A stretch of 54,622 nt of DNA from the NCBI GenBank assembly GCA_050303435.1, contig JBNLBT010000011.1, forward strand, positions 1 through 54,622, in the 5' to 3' direction. This stretch comes from JBNLBT01 sp050303435. GTDB lineage: Bacteria; Pseudomonadota; Gammaproteobacteria; Xanthomonadales; Marinicellaceae. Positions within the stretch are counted from its first letter, which is position 1, and each line of letters starts with the position of its first letter. Shown here piece after piece: positions 29,160 to 36,321 of the stretch. The position numbers and the translations under genes are program-made. Under the pieces are notes generated by a model. It searched no databases and was not told the DNA's origin. It worked only from the letters and a program-made list of their open reading frames with translations.

Positions 29160-31334
29160 ATGTTCAACCACAAAACCCTGCAGATGCTGGCCGGCTTGAT
29201 CGCCGTGCTGGGCTGCACATGGACACTGAATGCACGGGGCAAAACCCTGAGCGTCAACTGCCCCAATTGCGACCTGGCCGGCGCCGATTACAGCGGCCAG
29301 ACCCTGGTCAATGCCAACTTTGCCGGTGCCGATTTGCGCAACGCGGATTTTTCCCGCGCCACCCTGAACGGGGTGAATTTCCAGAACGCCAATCTCACCG
29401 GCGCGCGTTTTGACAAGGCCAAAATCAACGCCGACGCCGCCGATCCGGCGGTGCCAACCATGTACCAGTCGGCCAATCTGTCCAACGCGGATTTCAGCCA
29501 GGCCAAACTCAACGCGGTGGATTTTCAATACACCGATCTGAATTGCACCACGTTTCACAAGGTCGATCTGAGTGGCGCGGTGTTCGGTTACATCCTGCAC
29601 ATCAACGACGCGGCCGGCTGTCAAACGGCGTTCACTGAATCCAAACTGACCTGTGAAATTGCCGCGCACGCCGGATCGCTGGATTTGCGCGGCAGTGATC
29701 TGCCCGGATGCCACCGCAACCGCAGCGATCGGGCTCCGGAGGAAACTTCAGTGACGGCTGAAGAGGCCGAAGCGGGGCTGCAGAGCATGCACAAATTTGT
29801 CGAGACCGTCGATGTGGATGCCCTGCTGCGCGGCGCCGAGGCACAGGCCAGCGACGCCGCCCAGACCGTGTTCGTCAACCCCGACGGCACGGATGCCAGC
29901 GGCTGCGGTCAGGCCTTTGCCAGTGCTTGCAAAACCATTCAATACGCCACCGCCCAGTGCGCCTCATCCGATTGCGAAGTGGCGGTGGGCTATGGCACCT
30001 ATGAATTGACGGCATCGATCGCGCCCAATAAAGGCGACATCCACATCGTCGGCGGCTACGTCAACGGCACCCGGGTGCCCAACTACCAGTCGCGTGTTTT
30101 TGCCCCGAGCGGCAGCGCCGCCGGGCAACCGGCCTTTGCCCTGAGCGCGGCCGATCGCGGCATAGAGCTGAAAAGCCTGCTGCTCATGGGGCGCTCCGCG
30201 GGCACATCCAATCAACCCGCGGCCAGTGCGGTGATCCGTGCCAACGGCACCGGTTTTGTGTTGCAGGACGTGGCCGTCACCGCCGCCGAAGGCGCGGCCG
30301 CAACAATGGCCGGCGGTGGCAGTGTCGGCGCCTCCGGCGCCCCCGGTGGCGCCGGCAAGAACAGCAATTCACCGGGCAGCGGTGCCCCTTCAAGTTGCGG
30401 CGCACAGGGCGGCAAAGGCGGCTACACCAAAAGCATCACGGCCAATTCCTCGCTGACCTGGTATCTGGCCTGTGAGCTCAGCTGCGACGTCAAGTGGTAC
30501 AACGCCTCCAGCGGTTACCCCGGTGGCACCGGTCACAGCGCCAGCGGCAGCGCGCTGTCCAAACCGAATTCTCTGGCCTGCTACGCCTGCCCGGCGGGGC
30601 GCGGCGATTTGCCCAAATCCGCGGCGTCCGGCAGCGATGGATCCAAGGGCGCCTGTGGTGCCGGCGGCGGTCGCAGCCAGGACATCGCCGGACGCATGGA
30701 TGCCAACGGCGCATGGAGCCCAACAGTGGCTGGCGCGGGCACCGGCGGTAAAGCCGGTGGCGGCGGTGGCGGCGGCGGGCCCGGCGGGTCGTGCGGTTAC
30801 GCCAACTGCGTGTGTTCATCGAGCCGTTACGCCGGCGGGGCAGGTGGCGGTGGTGGTGCGGGCGGTTGCGGCGCCACGCCGGGACAGGGTGGCGTCATGG
30901 GCGGCGCCACTTTTGCCGTGGTGCTGGCCTCATCCAGTGTGGTGCTGGTGGGCGCGCAAAACGTCTTCACCGCGGCCCGCAGCGGCGCCGGTGGCCAGGG
31001 CGGACCCGGCATCAACGGCGGCGGCGGTGGCAAGGGCGGCAGTGGACAGAATTACAGCAACTACTGCAACGACGGCGGCGCCAGCGGGGCGAGCGGGGGT
31101 GCCGGGGGTGCCGGCGGGGCCAGCGGCGGCGGCTCGGGCGGCAATTCCGGGCCGAGCGTCAACATCGCCCTGACTGGCAGCGGTTCGGCCATCACCGGCG
31201 CGCCGGTGTATTACGCCGGCCTGGCCGGCGCTGTGGGTGCGCCGGGCATCGCCGGTACCACCACCGACAATTGCACCGCCAGCGCCGCCGACAGCGGTGC
31301 GGCCGGCCTGGTCAGCAACACGCACACTTTTTGA
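29160..31334 (+). CDS. Exported pentapeptide/beta-helix protein with Gly-rich C-terminal half
   Basis: This 724-residue protein starts at ATG 29160 with AGAGGAG seven bases upstream; the signal peptide is MFNHKTLQMLAGLIAVLGCT to about LNA-RG. Residues ~30-190 are pentapeptide repeats (CDLAGADYSGQTLVNANFAG, ADLRNADFSRATLNGVNF). Residues ~235-380 open with VFVNPDGTDASGCG and FASACKTIQYA, the usual start of a right-handed beta-helix, and include IVGGYVNGTRV. Residues ~385-700 are Gly/Ala/Ser-rich (PGRS-like) and also contain scattered Cys (SSCGAQG, ACYACPAG, CVCSSS). Likely an exported surface or matrix protein. Third gene of the cassette. The very low complexity of the second half makes homology inference unsafe there. 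Confidence 0.82.
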   Translation: MFNHKTLQMLAGLIAVLGCTWTLNARGKTLSVNCPNCDLAGADYSGQTLVNANFAGADLRNADFSRATLNGVNFQNANLTGARFDKAKINADAADPAVPTMYQSANLSNADFSQAKLNAVDFQYTDLNCTTFHKVDLSGAVFGYILHINDAAGCQTAFTESKLTCEIAAHAGSLDLRGSDLPGCHRNRSDRAPEETSVTAEEAEAGLQSMHKFVETVDVDALLRGAEAQASDAAQTVFVNPDGTDASGCGQAFASACKTIQYATAQCASSDCEVAVGYGTYELTASIAPNKGDIHIVGGYVNGTRVPNYQSRVFAPSGSAAGQPAFALSAADRGIELKSLLLMGRSAGTSNQPAASAVIRANGTGFVLQDVAVTAAEGAAATMAGGGSVGASGAPGGAGKNSNSPGSGAPSSCGAQGGKGGYTKSITANSSLTWYLACELSCDVKWYNASSGYPGGTGHSASGSALSKPNSLACYACPAGRGDLPKSAASGSDGSKGACGAGGGRSQDIAGRMDANGAWSPTVAGAGTGGKAGGGGGGGGPGGSCGYANCVCSSSRYAGGAGGGGGAGGCGATPGQGGVMGGATFAVVLASSSVVLVGAQNVFTAARSGAGGQGGPGINGGGGGKGGSGQNYSNYCNDGGASGASGGAGGAGGASGGGSGGNSGPSVNIALTGSGSAITGAPVYYAGLAGAVGAPGIAGTTTDNCTASAADSGAAGLVSNTHTF
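30306..31180 (+). repeat. Low-complexity GGC-rich coding repeat
   Basis: Irregular GGC/GGT/GGG codon runs encode GGxGG-type glycine tracts inside the 29160 gene, for example GGKAGGGGGGGGPGG. It is not a regular tandem repeat. Such DNA is prone to slippage, so length may vary between strains. Confidence 0.65.
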
Positions 31335-31455
31335 TTCAACGGCGGACGCCGTCACCCCATGGTGGCGGCCTTCGCTGCCCGATGTTTTGCATGCACACGG
31401 CACTTTCCGTGCGCGCGCCTGTCCCAAGCGGTGTTCCATTGCAACAACAAATCAC

Positions 31456-31902
31456 ATGCGACAACACCTTCTGATTTCTTTACTGGCCATCCATCTGACG
31501 GCCGCAGCCGATGATTCCGCGGCCATCCGTCAGGCGGCGCTGGATTACATCGAATCCCAACACGCCGTCAACCCGCCGCAAATGGCGCGGGCGCTGGATG
31601 AGCAACTGGTCAAGCGCACCTACTGGCGCAACGCGCAGGGCGAAGAGTTCATCCTGCAAACCGACCGCGAAGGCATGCTCAAGGTCGCCGCCACCTACAA
31701 CCGCGACGGCACTCGGTTTCCCGACCACCCACGCAAGGACGTCGTGGTGCTGGACATTGACCAGCGGGTGGCGTCGGTGAAGCTGGTGGCCGACGAGTGG
31801 ATCGATTACATGCATTTGTATAAAAACGCCGCGGGCGAATGGAAGGTGTTGAACGTGCTGTGGCAGTACCACGACACCGAGCGACAACGCAGCAAAAAGT
31901 AG
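31456..31902 (+). CDS. Exported NTF2-like (lumazine-binding type) protein
   Basis: This 148-residue protein begins with a short signal peptide (MRQHLLISLLAIHLTAAA). The mature part matches the NTF2-like/Lumazine_bd_2 pattern: IRQAALDYIESQHAV, then ALDEQLVKR, VAATYNRDG, DVVVLDIDQRVASVKLVADEWIDYMHL and EWKVLNVLWQY. These cone-shaped folds bind small ligands or act as accessory domains; the ligand is unknown. The start at 31456 was chosen for the signal peptide; upstream reading in this frame overlaps the previous gene. It lies 121 bases after the cassette and may be transcribed with it. Confidence 0.75.
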   Translation: MRQHLLISLLAIHLTAAADDSAAIRQAALDYIESQHAVNPPQMARALDEQLVKRTYWRNAQGEEFILQTDREGMLKVAATYNRDGTRFPDHPRKDVVVLDIDQRVASVKLVADEWIDYMHLYKNAAGEWKVLNVLWQYHDTERQRSKK

Positions 31903-32419
31903 CCCGGGCGTTTTTTTAACGGGCCGAGTCGCGAATGCCTTTGAGGAATGCCGCAATGGCTTGTTGCACTTGGTTAGATTGCGCATCGAGCTGGCGCAAA
32001 ATCCGCACAAGGATCCGCAGGTTGTGGTACGAAACTCCAACCACCGCAACCCATACACCGGCGCAAGCATGCCATGGGATGTGACACATAAAACACTGGG
32101 TTTTGACTGCCTTGAGTCCGTCGCCATGTGTTTTGTGCGCATTTGACTGTGGATTTTGTTTTGAACAAATCCCGTCAATGGCGACGGATTCAATGACGGT
32201 TGAATCGCTCCAATCCATTGATAGATCAATGGCGCCGTATGTTAGAGGCGCCCATTGGCGCAATTCAGTTTGGGTGAAATTGTCACATACATGTCACCCC
32301 ATTTTAACGGCAGATTAATGTCGTGTGTGTAAAATGGGTGTTGCCTGCATCGCCGTACGGCAGGTGTTGGTTCGGCGGCCCAGCCGTCGATTTACACACA
32401 CAATAACAAGAGAAATAAC
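31903..32419. other. Intergenic region with shared leader element, no firm gene
   Basis: No gene is firmly supported. A minus-strand reading (31916-32263, up to 115 residues) has a coding-like, helical C-terminal part (HNLRILVRILRQLDAQ, VQQAIAAFLKGI) but no good start or ribosome binding site, so it may be a remnant. A direct repeat TGTCAC-5-TGTCAC lies at about 32281-32297. TTTACACACACAATAA (32391-32406) precedes the 32420 start. Confidence 0.4.
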
Positions 32420-32950
32420 ATGAAAATCATTCCCATTATGGCTTTAGTCGGCAGCCTGTCAGCCGCTCAAGCAAGCGAAACTTTAATCAAAGATCAACCC
32501 GGTTTGCCTGTTCCACTGGGTTCCACTCAACTGAGCCACACGTTTTGTGATCAACTGTTTTATCACAACTACGATGTGTTTCCAGCCGGGACCTGGGAAT
32601 TCGCAGTGAATTCCGATTCCCAGTCGAGTGTGCCGGGACCTGCTGAACCGGGTTTTTCTTTTAGTGTCAAGTCCAAGTCCTATGTTTACGTTGGCTCGCC
32701 GTCGGTGATGTCGGACATCGATGAATCGTCGGTGATGAATCTTGGCACTGCGTTGGCTGACACCGCCATTGGCAGTGGTGTGGTGGTCAATCCAAGCACG
32801 CCGGTGCCGTGGCGCAGTGTCACGGTGTTAACGGTGAATCGCGACAGCGGGTGCTCCGGTACCAGCAAAATCCGCGTCGACGGCACCATGCGCGTTTCGG
32901 ATTTTACGCTCACCATCACACAGGTGCAGTACATCGATGAATTCGATTGA
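32420..32950 (+). CDS. Small exported protein of unknown function
   Basis: This 176-residue protein has a signal peptide (MKIIPIMALVGSLSAAQAS). The mature part is rich in Ser, Val and Thr with alternating strands (GFSFSVKSKSYVYVGSPS, VDGTMRVSDFTLTITQVQ) and two Cys (HTFCDQLF, DSGCSG). It is probably a small beta-sandwich protein; the family is not recognised. It ends in YIDEFD, weakly similar to the IFxxxFD ends of other exported proteins here. A strong terminator follows at 32993. Confidence 0.68.
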   Translation: MKIIPIMALVGSLSAAQASETLIKDQPGLPVPLGSTQLSHTFCDQLFYHNYDVFPAGTWEFAVNSDSQSSVPGPAEPGFSFSVKSKSYVYVGSPSVMSDIDESSVMNLGTALADTAIGSGVVVNPSTPVPWRSVTVLTVNRDSGCSGTSKIRVDGTMRVSDFTLTITQVQYIDEFD

Positions 32951-32992
32951 TGCATTTGATCGAGGCCTTGGAAACTCGTTTTCTGAGATCAA

Positions 32993-33017
32993 AGAGGCGC
33001 CGCAAGGCGCCTCTTTT
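32993..33017 (+). terminator. Rho-independent terminator after the 32420 gene
   Basis: A perfect 9-bp stem AGAGGCGCC/GGCGCCTCT closes on a GCAA tetraloop and is followed by a short T-run, 43 bases after the stop. Confidence 0.85.
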
Positions 33018-33203
33018 GCATGGCGGAGATGCCGTGGGCTGTGAAGAGCAACCCATGCAATCGAATCGGTGTGGATCAAGCGCCTTGCTGCATTGCGCAC
33101 TGCAAAAGCGGTAAATTTTGCTTCGGGTACAAAGCACGACATGTGTGAATGCACCCAAATCGGCGTTTTTTTATCAAAATTCCCGGATTTCTAGTCCGAT
33201 GGG

Positions 33204-33233
33204 CTGTCAAATTCCGTTGGCATAAATTAGAAT
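33204..33233 (+). promoter_or_regulatory. Possible sigma-70 promoter of the 33269 gene
   Basis: CTGTCA (33204-33209) and TAGAAT (33228-33233) are 18 bases apart, about 35 bases before the start codon. The rest of the gap 32951-33268 holds the terminator of the previous gene and nothing else evident. Confidence 0.4.
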
Positions 33234-33268
33234 GAATGGGTTTTAATAACTCTTGTCTTGGAACTGAA

Positions 33269-34033
33269 ATGAAAAAAATAATCCTTTTATCTGTGCTTTT
33301 TTCTGCCGCAGCTTCTGCGCAGACGTTTGAGGCGGACGGCAGTCCTCAGTTTTCCGGTTCAATTGACACCGGATACCTGGGCGGCGGTCCTGTGTCCATC
33401 ACCCAGAACACCGATACATCAACCATCACGGCTCTGAATTCAGTGGCTTGCCCCGGTGACAACGACAGTTACTTCCGACGCTTTGATCTGGACGGCGCGC
33501 ACGGCATCGCCGGTGTGTTGAATGTGACCGACGTGGATTTTGGCGTGGAAACCGCCACTGGCAACGCCGGCAGTCAGGGCGCCACCCTGAACCTGTATTC
33601 AATCCCCAATGCTTCGCCTTTGCTGTTGGCTAACCTGACTCAAATTGGAACCGCAGCAGTCACCATCAATGATGGTTCAGCGTTCATTCAAAACGTGGCC
33701 GTGACCGGCGCCATCGATGGCAGCGTCAGCGACCTCGTGGTTGAACTGTTTGTACCAGATTTCAACAACGGCACCAACTTCTTCATCGGCAGCAACGCCG
33801 GCGGCCAATCCGGACCGAGCTTCATCATGTCCGCGGTGTGTGGCGCCACTGAGCCAACCGATCTGGCGACACTGGGTTTCCCCGGCATGCACCAAATCAT
33901 GGTGGTCAATGGCACATTGCCGCCGCCTCCTGAGCCTGCGGTTATTCCAGTGAACAACTGGTTTGCTTTGGCTCTGCTGGCCCTGATGAGCCTGTTTGTG
34001 GCCAGACGTTTCTTCGGCCGGGCTGCCGTCTGA
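33269..34033 (+). CDS. Exported protein with PVNxW C-terminal sorting tail
   Basis: This 254-residue protein starts with a signal peptide (MKKIILLSVLFSAAASAQ). The mature domain carries YFRRFDLDG, VTDVDFGVE, ATLNLYSI, FFIGSNAGGQSGPSFI and LATLGFPGMHQIMV. This pattern resembles an extracellular beta domain found in secreted proteins of Bacteroidota and Gammaproteobacteria (from memory). The C-terminus is EPAVIPVNNW, a hydrophobic stretch (FALALLALMSLFVA) and RRFFGR, a tripartite sorting/anchor signal like that of the 45604 gene. A Gly/Pro-poor PPPPE linker precedes it. Probably processed and anchored or released at the cell surface. A perfect terminator follows. Confidence 0.78.
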   Translation: MKKIILLSVLFSAAASAQTFEADGSPQFSGSIDTGYLGGGPVSITQNTDTSTITALNSVACPGDNDSYFRRFDLDGAHGIAGVLNVTDVDFGVETATGNAGSQGATLNLYSIPNASPLLLANLTQIGTAAVTINDGSAFIQNVAVTGAIDGSVSDLVVELFVPDFNNGTNFFIGSNAGGQSGPSFIMSAVCGATEPTDLATLGFPGMHQIMVVNGTLPPPPEPAVIPVNNWFALALLALMSLFVARRFFGRAAV

Positions 34034-34060
34034 TACGGACGGTTCAGCGAAACCGACGAC

Positions 34061-34089
34061 AACCCGCTGGCCAGCCAGCGGGTTTTTTT
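34061..34089 (+). terminator. Rho-independent terminator after the 33269 gene
   Basis: A perfect 10-bp stem AACCCGCTGG/CCAGCGGGTT with a 4-base loop runs into seven T's, 27 bases after the stop. Confidence 0.92.
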
Positions 34090-34206
34090 ATCGCCGCAGT
34101 TTGTCGCACAATGCGCCTGCTGTGGAGAACCACACTGGCCGGGACCCATGCGGGCAGTGCAGCGGCGCCACCGGCGGATTCGCTGTTTTAGTCAAGACCC
34201 ATACAC

Positions 34207-34746
34207 ATGTTTCTTTCTGAACTCAAACAACTCAAATTGCGCTCGCAGCCGGTGCGCTTGCAGCGCGATTGTCACGACGATGACCTGGAGGGCGTGCTCT
34301 CGGTGGTCACCGACGATTTCATTGGCATGCATCTGTACACCGTGGACGGTGCATACGACGGGTTCTGCCTGTTCAAGCTGGAGCAAGTGACTGAGATCAC
34401 CTGGGACAAACCGGCGCACCGCAACCTGGCCATTTTGATCAACAATCAGCCACCGGTGAATACGCCGAAATTGAAATCCAAGACCTTTCTGGCGGCCTTG
34501 CAGGAACTCAATGACAGTCACGACTGCCTGTGTCTGCACAACTACGACAACGAAGATTTTTTTGATGTGGCCCACATTCTGGACGCCGATGAATACTGGT
34601 TCAAACTGGCCGCCTACGGCAACACCGAAACCGCCGGGCCGGCGCAGAAAATGGTGCGCATTGATGACATTTCGCGCGTGGTGGTCAATTCGCCCTATCA
34701 AAACAACGTCATGGCACTGCACCGCGGCGGCGCTGCCGACGCCTGA
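34207..34746 (+). CDS. Cytoplasmic hypothetical with Sm-like N-terminal half
   Basis: This 179-residue acidic protein has no signal peptide. The N-terminal ~75 residues follow an Sm-fold rhythm (GVLSVVTDDFIGMHLYTVDG, AYDGFCLFKLEQVTEITW). The second half repeats a similar rhythm (DCLCLHNYDNEDFFDVAHIL, EYWFKLAAYGNTE, VRIDDISRVVV), so the protein may be two Sm-like units in tandem. No known name. It stands alone between a terminator and the yicC promoter. An RNA-related role would be a guess from fold resemblance only. Confidence 0.65.
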   Translation: MFLSELKQLKLRSQPVRLQRDCHDDDLEGVLSVVTDDFIGMHLYTVDGAYDGFCLFKLEQVTEITWDKPAHRNLAILINNQPPVNTPKLKSKTFLAALQELNDSHDCLCLHNYDNEDFFDVAHILDADEYWFKLAAYGNTETAGPAQKMVRIDDISRVVVNSPYQNNVMALHRGGAADA

Positions 34747-34779
34747 ATCACGCGGCGTGTCTTTGCCGGCAAATGCGGC

Positions 34780-34785
34780 TATAAT
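34780..34785 (+). promoter_or_regulatory. -10 box (TATAAT) of yicC-gmk
   Basis: A perfect TATAAT lies 31 bases before the yicC start; the -35 region is poor. The position fits a short leader for the yicC-gmk pair. Confidence 0.5.
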
Positions 34786-34815
34786 GTGGCGTTTATTTGC
34801 AATGGATGACTCAGC

Positions 34816-35685
34816 ATGCTTTCAATGACCGCGTTCGCCAACGGCGAAAATTCCACGCCATCCGGACGCCTCACCTGTGAGATCAAAACGGTCAACCAGC
34901 GCTTCCTCGAAGCCTCGGTGCGGGTGCCGGAATATTTGCGCAAAACCGAAGAAGGCATTCGCCAGCTGCTGAAGCAACGTCTGGCGCGCGGCAAGGTATC
35001 ACTGTACGTGCGCTTTTTTCCCGACCAGGACACGCCACTGAGTGCCTTGAGTGTGAATCGCGCCCTGCTGCGACAAGTGCACGAATGCGCGGTGCAGGTG
35101 GCCGACACACTGAATCACGACGGCAAGGATCTGACCCTGGCACAGTATATGAACTGGCCCGACGTGGTGGTGGCCGCTCCGGCCGACACCTCAGCGCTTG
35201 AATCGCAGGTGTTGAGCCTGGTGGGCGAGACCCTGGATGAATTGATCGCCGGGCGCGCGCGCGAAGGCGCGTCTTTGCGTGCGGCGCTGGTGGAAAAAGT
35301 GGATCTGATCGAACAGCTGACCGCCGAAATCGCCCGTTTCGTGCCACAAATCAATGAAAACCTGCGCACCCGACTGTTTAAAAAACTGGAAGACCTGGAC
35401 ATTGAAGTCAATCCGGAACGTTTGGAACAGGAGCTGGCCCTGCAATTGCAGCGCATTGATATTCAGGAAGAAATTGATCGGCTGAACGCGCACGTGAGCG
35501 AGTCACGCCGCGTGTTTGAACTGGATGAGCCGGTCGGTCGGCGTTTGGATTTTCTGGTGCAGGAAATGCACCGCGAAGCCAACACCATCGGCTCCAAATC
35601 CGTCAGCATCAACGTCACCAACGCGGGCATCGACCTGAAGGTGGCGATCGAACAAATTCGTGAACAAATACAAAACATTGAATAA
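34816..35685 (+). CDS. yicC: YicC/YloC family endoribonuclease
   Basis: This 289-residue protein has the usual YicC length (~287). Conserved features are MLSMTAFA at the start, the EIKTVNQRFLEASVRVPEYLR motif, RGKVSLYVRF, and the C-terminal RRLDFLVQEMHREANTIGSKS with its conserved Glu and Lys. YicC/YloC proteins are endoribonucleases; E. coli YicC helps degrade the small RNA RyhB. The stop overlaps the gmk start by one base (TAATG), so the two are coupled, a pairing seen in many proteobacteria. Confidence 0.93.
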   Translation: MLSMTAFANGENSTPSGRLTCEIKTVNQRFLEASVRVPEYLRKTEEGIRQLLKQRLARGKVSLYVRFFPDQDTPLSALSVNRALLRQVHECAVQVADTLNHDGKDLTLAQYMNWPDVVVAAPADTSALESQVLSLVGETLDELIAGRAREGASLRAALVEKVDLIEQLTAEIARFVPQINENLRTRLFKKLEDLDIEVNPERLEQELALQLQRIDIQEEIDRLNAHVSESRRVFELDEPVGRRLDFLVQEMHREANTIGSKSVSINVTNAGIDLKVAIEQIREQIQNIE

Positions 35686-36311
35686 TGCATGATTTAACCG
35701 GCACACTGTTTATCATATCCGCGCCCTCAGGCACCGGCAAAACCTCGCTGGTCAACGCCCTGGTGCGCGACACCAACCATTTGAAGCTGTCGATTTCGCA
35801 CACCACACGCAAGGCCAGGCCGAAGGAAATCGACGGCTACAATTACCATTTCATTGACACCGCCAAGTTCAAGCAGATGCAAATGGCCGGTGTGTTCATG
35901 GAATCGGCCGAAGTGTACGGCAATCACTACGGCACGTCTCAGGAGGTGGTGGAAAAGATGCTTGGCGAAGGCCACGACGTGGTGCTGGAAATCGATTGGC
36001 AGGGCGCCGAACAAATCAAAGAACGCCTGCCCGATTCGGTGTCCATTTTCATTTTGCCGCCTTCGGTGGACGCCTTGAAGCAGCGTTTGATCGCGCGAGG
36101 ACAGGATTCCGATGAAATCATCGAGGCGCGCATGCAAAAAGCCCTCGCTGAACTGCAGCACTACGACCGCGCGGATTTCCTGGTGATCAACGACGAATTT
36201 GAAGACGCCTTGAAAGGCCTGAAAGCGATCGTGCGCAGCAATCGTCTGACCATCGCCAAACAGCAGATCATCAACCGCGATCTGATCGCTCGCCTGCTGG
36301 CCGAAGCCTGA
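35685..36311 (+). CDS. gmk: Guanylate kinase
   Basis: This 208-residue enzyme phosphorylates GMP to GDP. The P-loop is SAPSGTGKTS (12-21), followed by the GMP-binding SISHTTRKARPKEIDGYNY and YGNHYGTS, and the Walker B-like VVLEIDWQGAEQI. Standard length. In many proteobacteria gmk is followed by rpoZ and spoT; here an opposite-strand peptidase gene ends ten bases away, and spoT is ~34 kb upstream in this window. Confidence 0.95.
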   Translation: MHDLTGTLFIISAPSGTGKTSLVNALVRDTNHLKLSISHTTRKARPKEIDGYNYHFIDTAKFKQMQMAGVFMESAEVYGNHYGTSQEVVEKMLGEGHDVVLEIDWQGAEQIKERLPDSVSIFILPPSVDALKQRLIARGQDSDEIIEARMQKALAELQHYDRADFLVINDEFEDALKGLKAIVRSNRLTIAKQQIINRDLIARLLAEA

Positions 36312-36321
36312 GCGCTGTGAA

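Noticed and set aside
30306..31180. CRISPR-like repetition
   Set aside because: The periodicity is codon-level glycine runs inside a coding frame, without regular repeats and unique spacers.
31890..31930. Terminator after the NTF2-like gene
   Set aside because: A T7 run follows GCCCGGGC, but this is a loop-less palindrome and cannot form a proper stem-loop.
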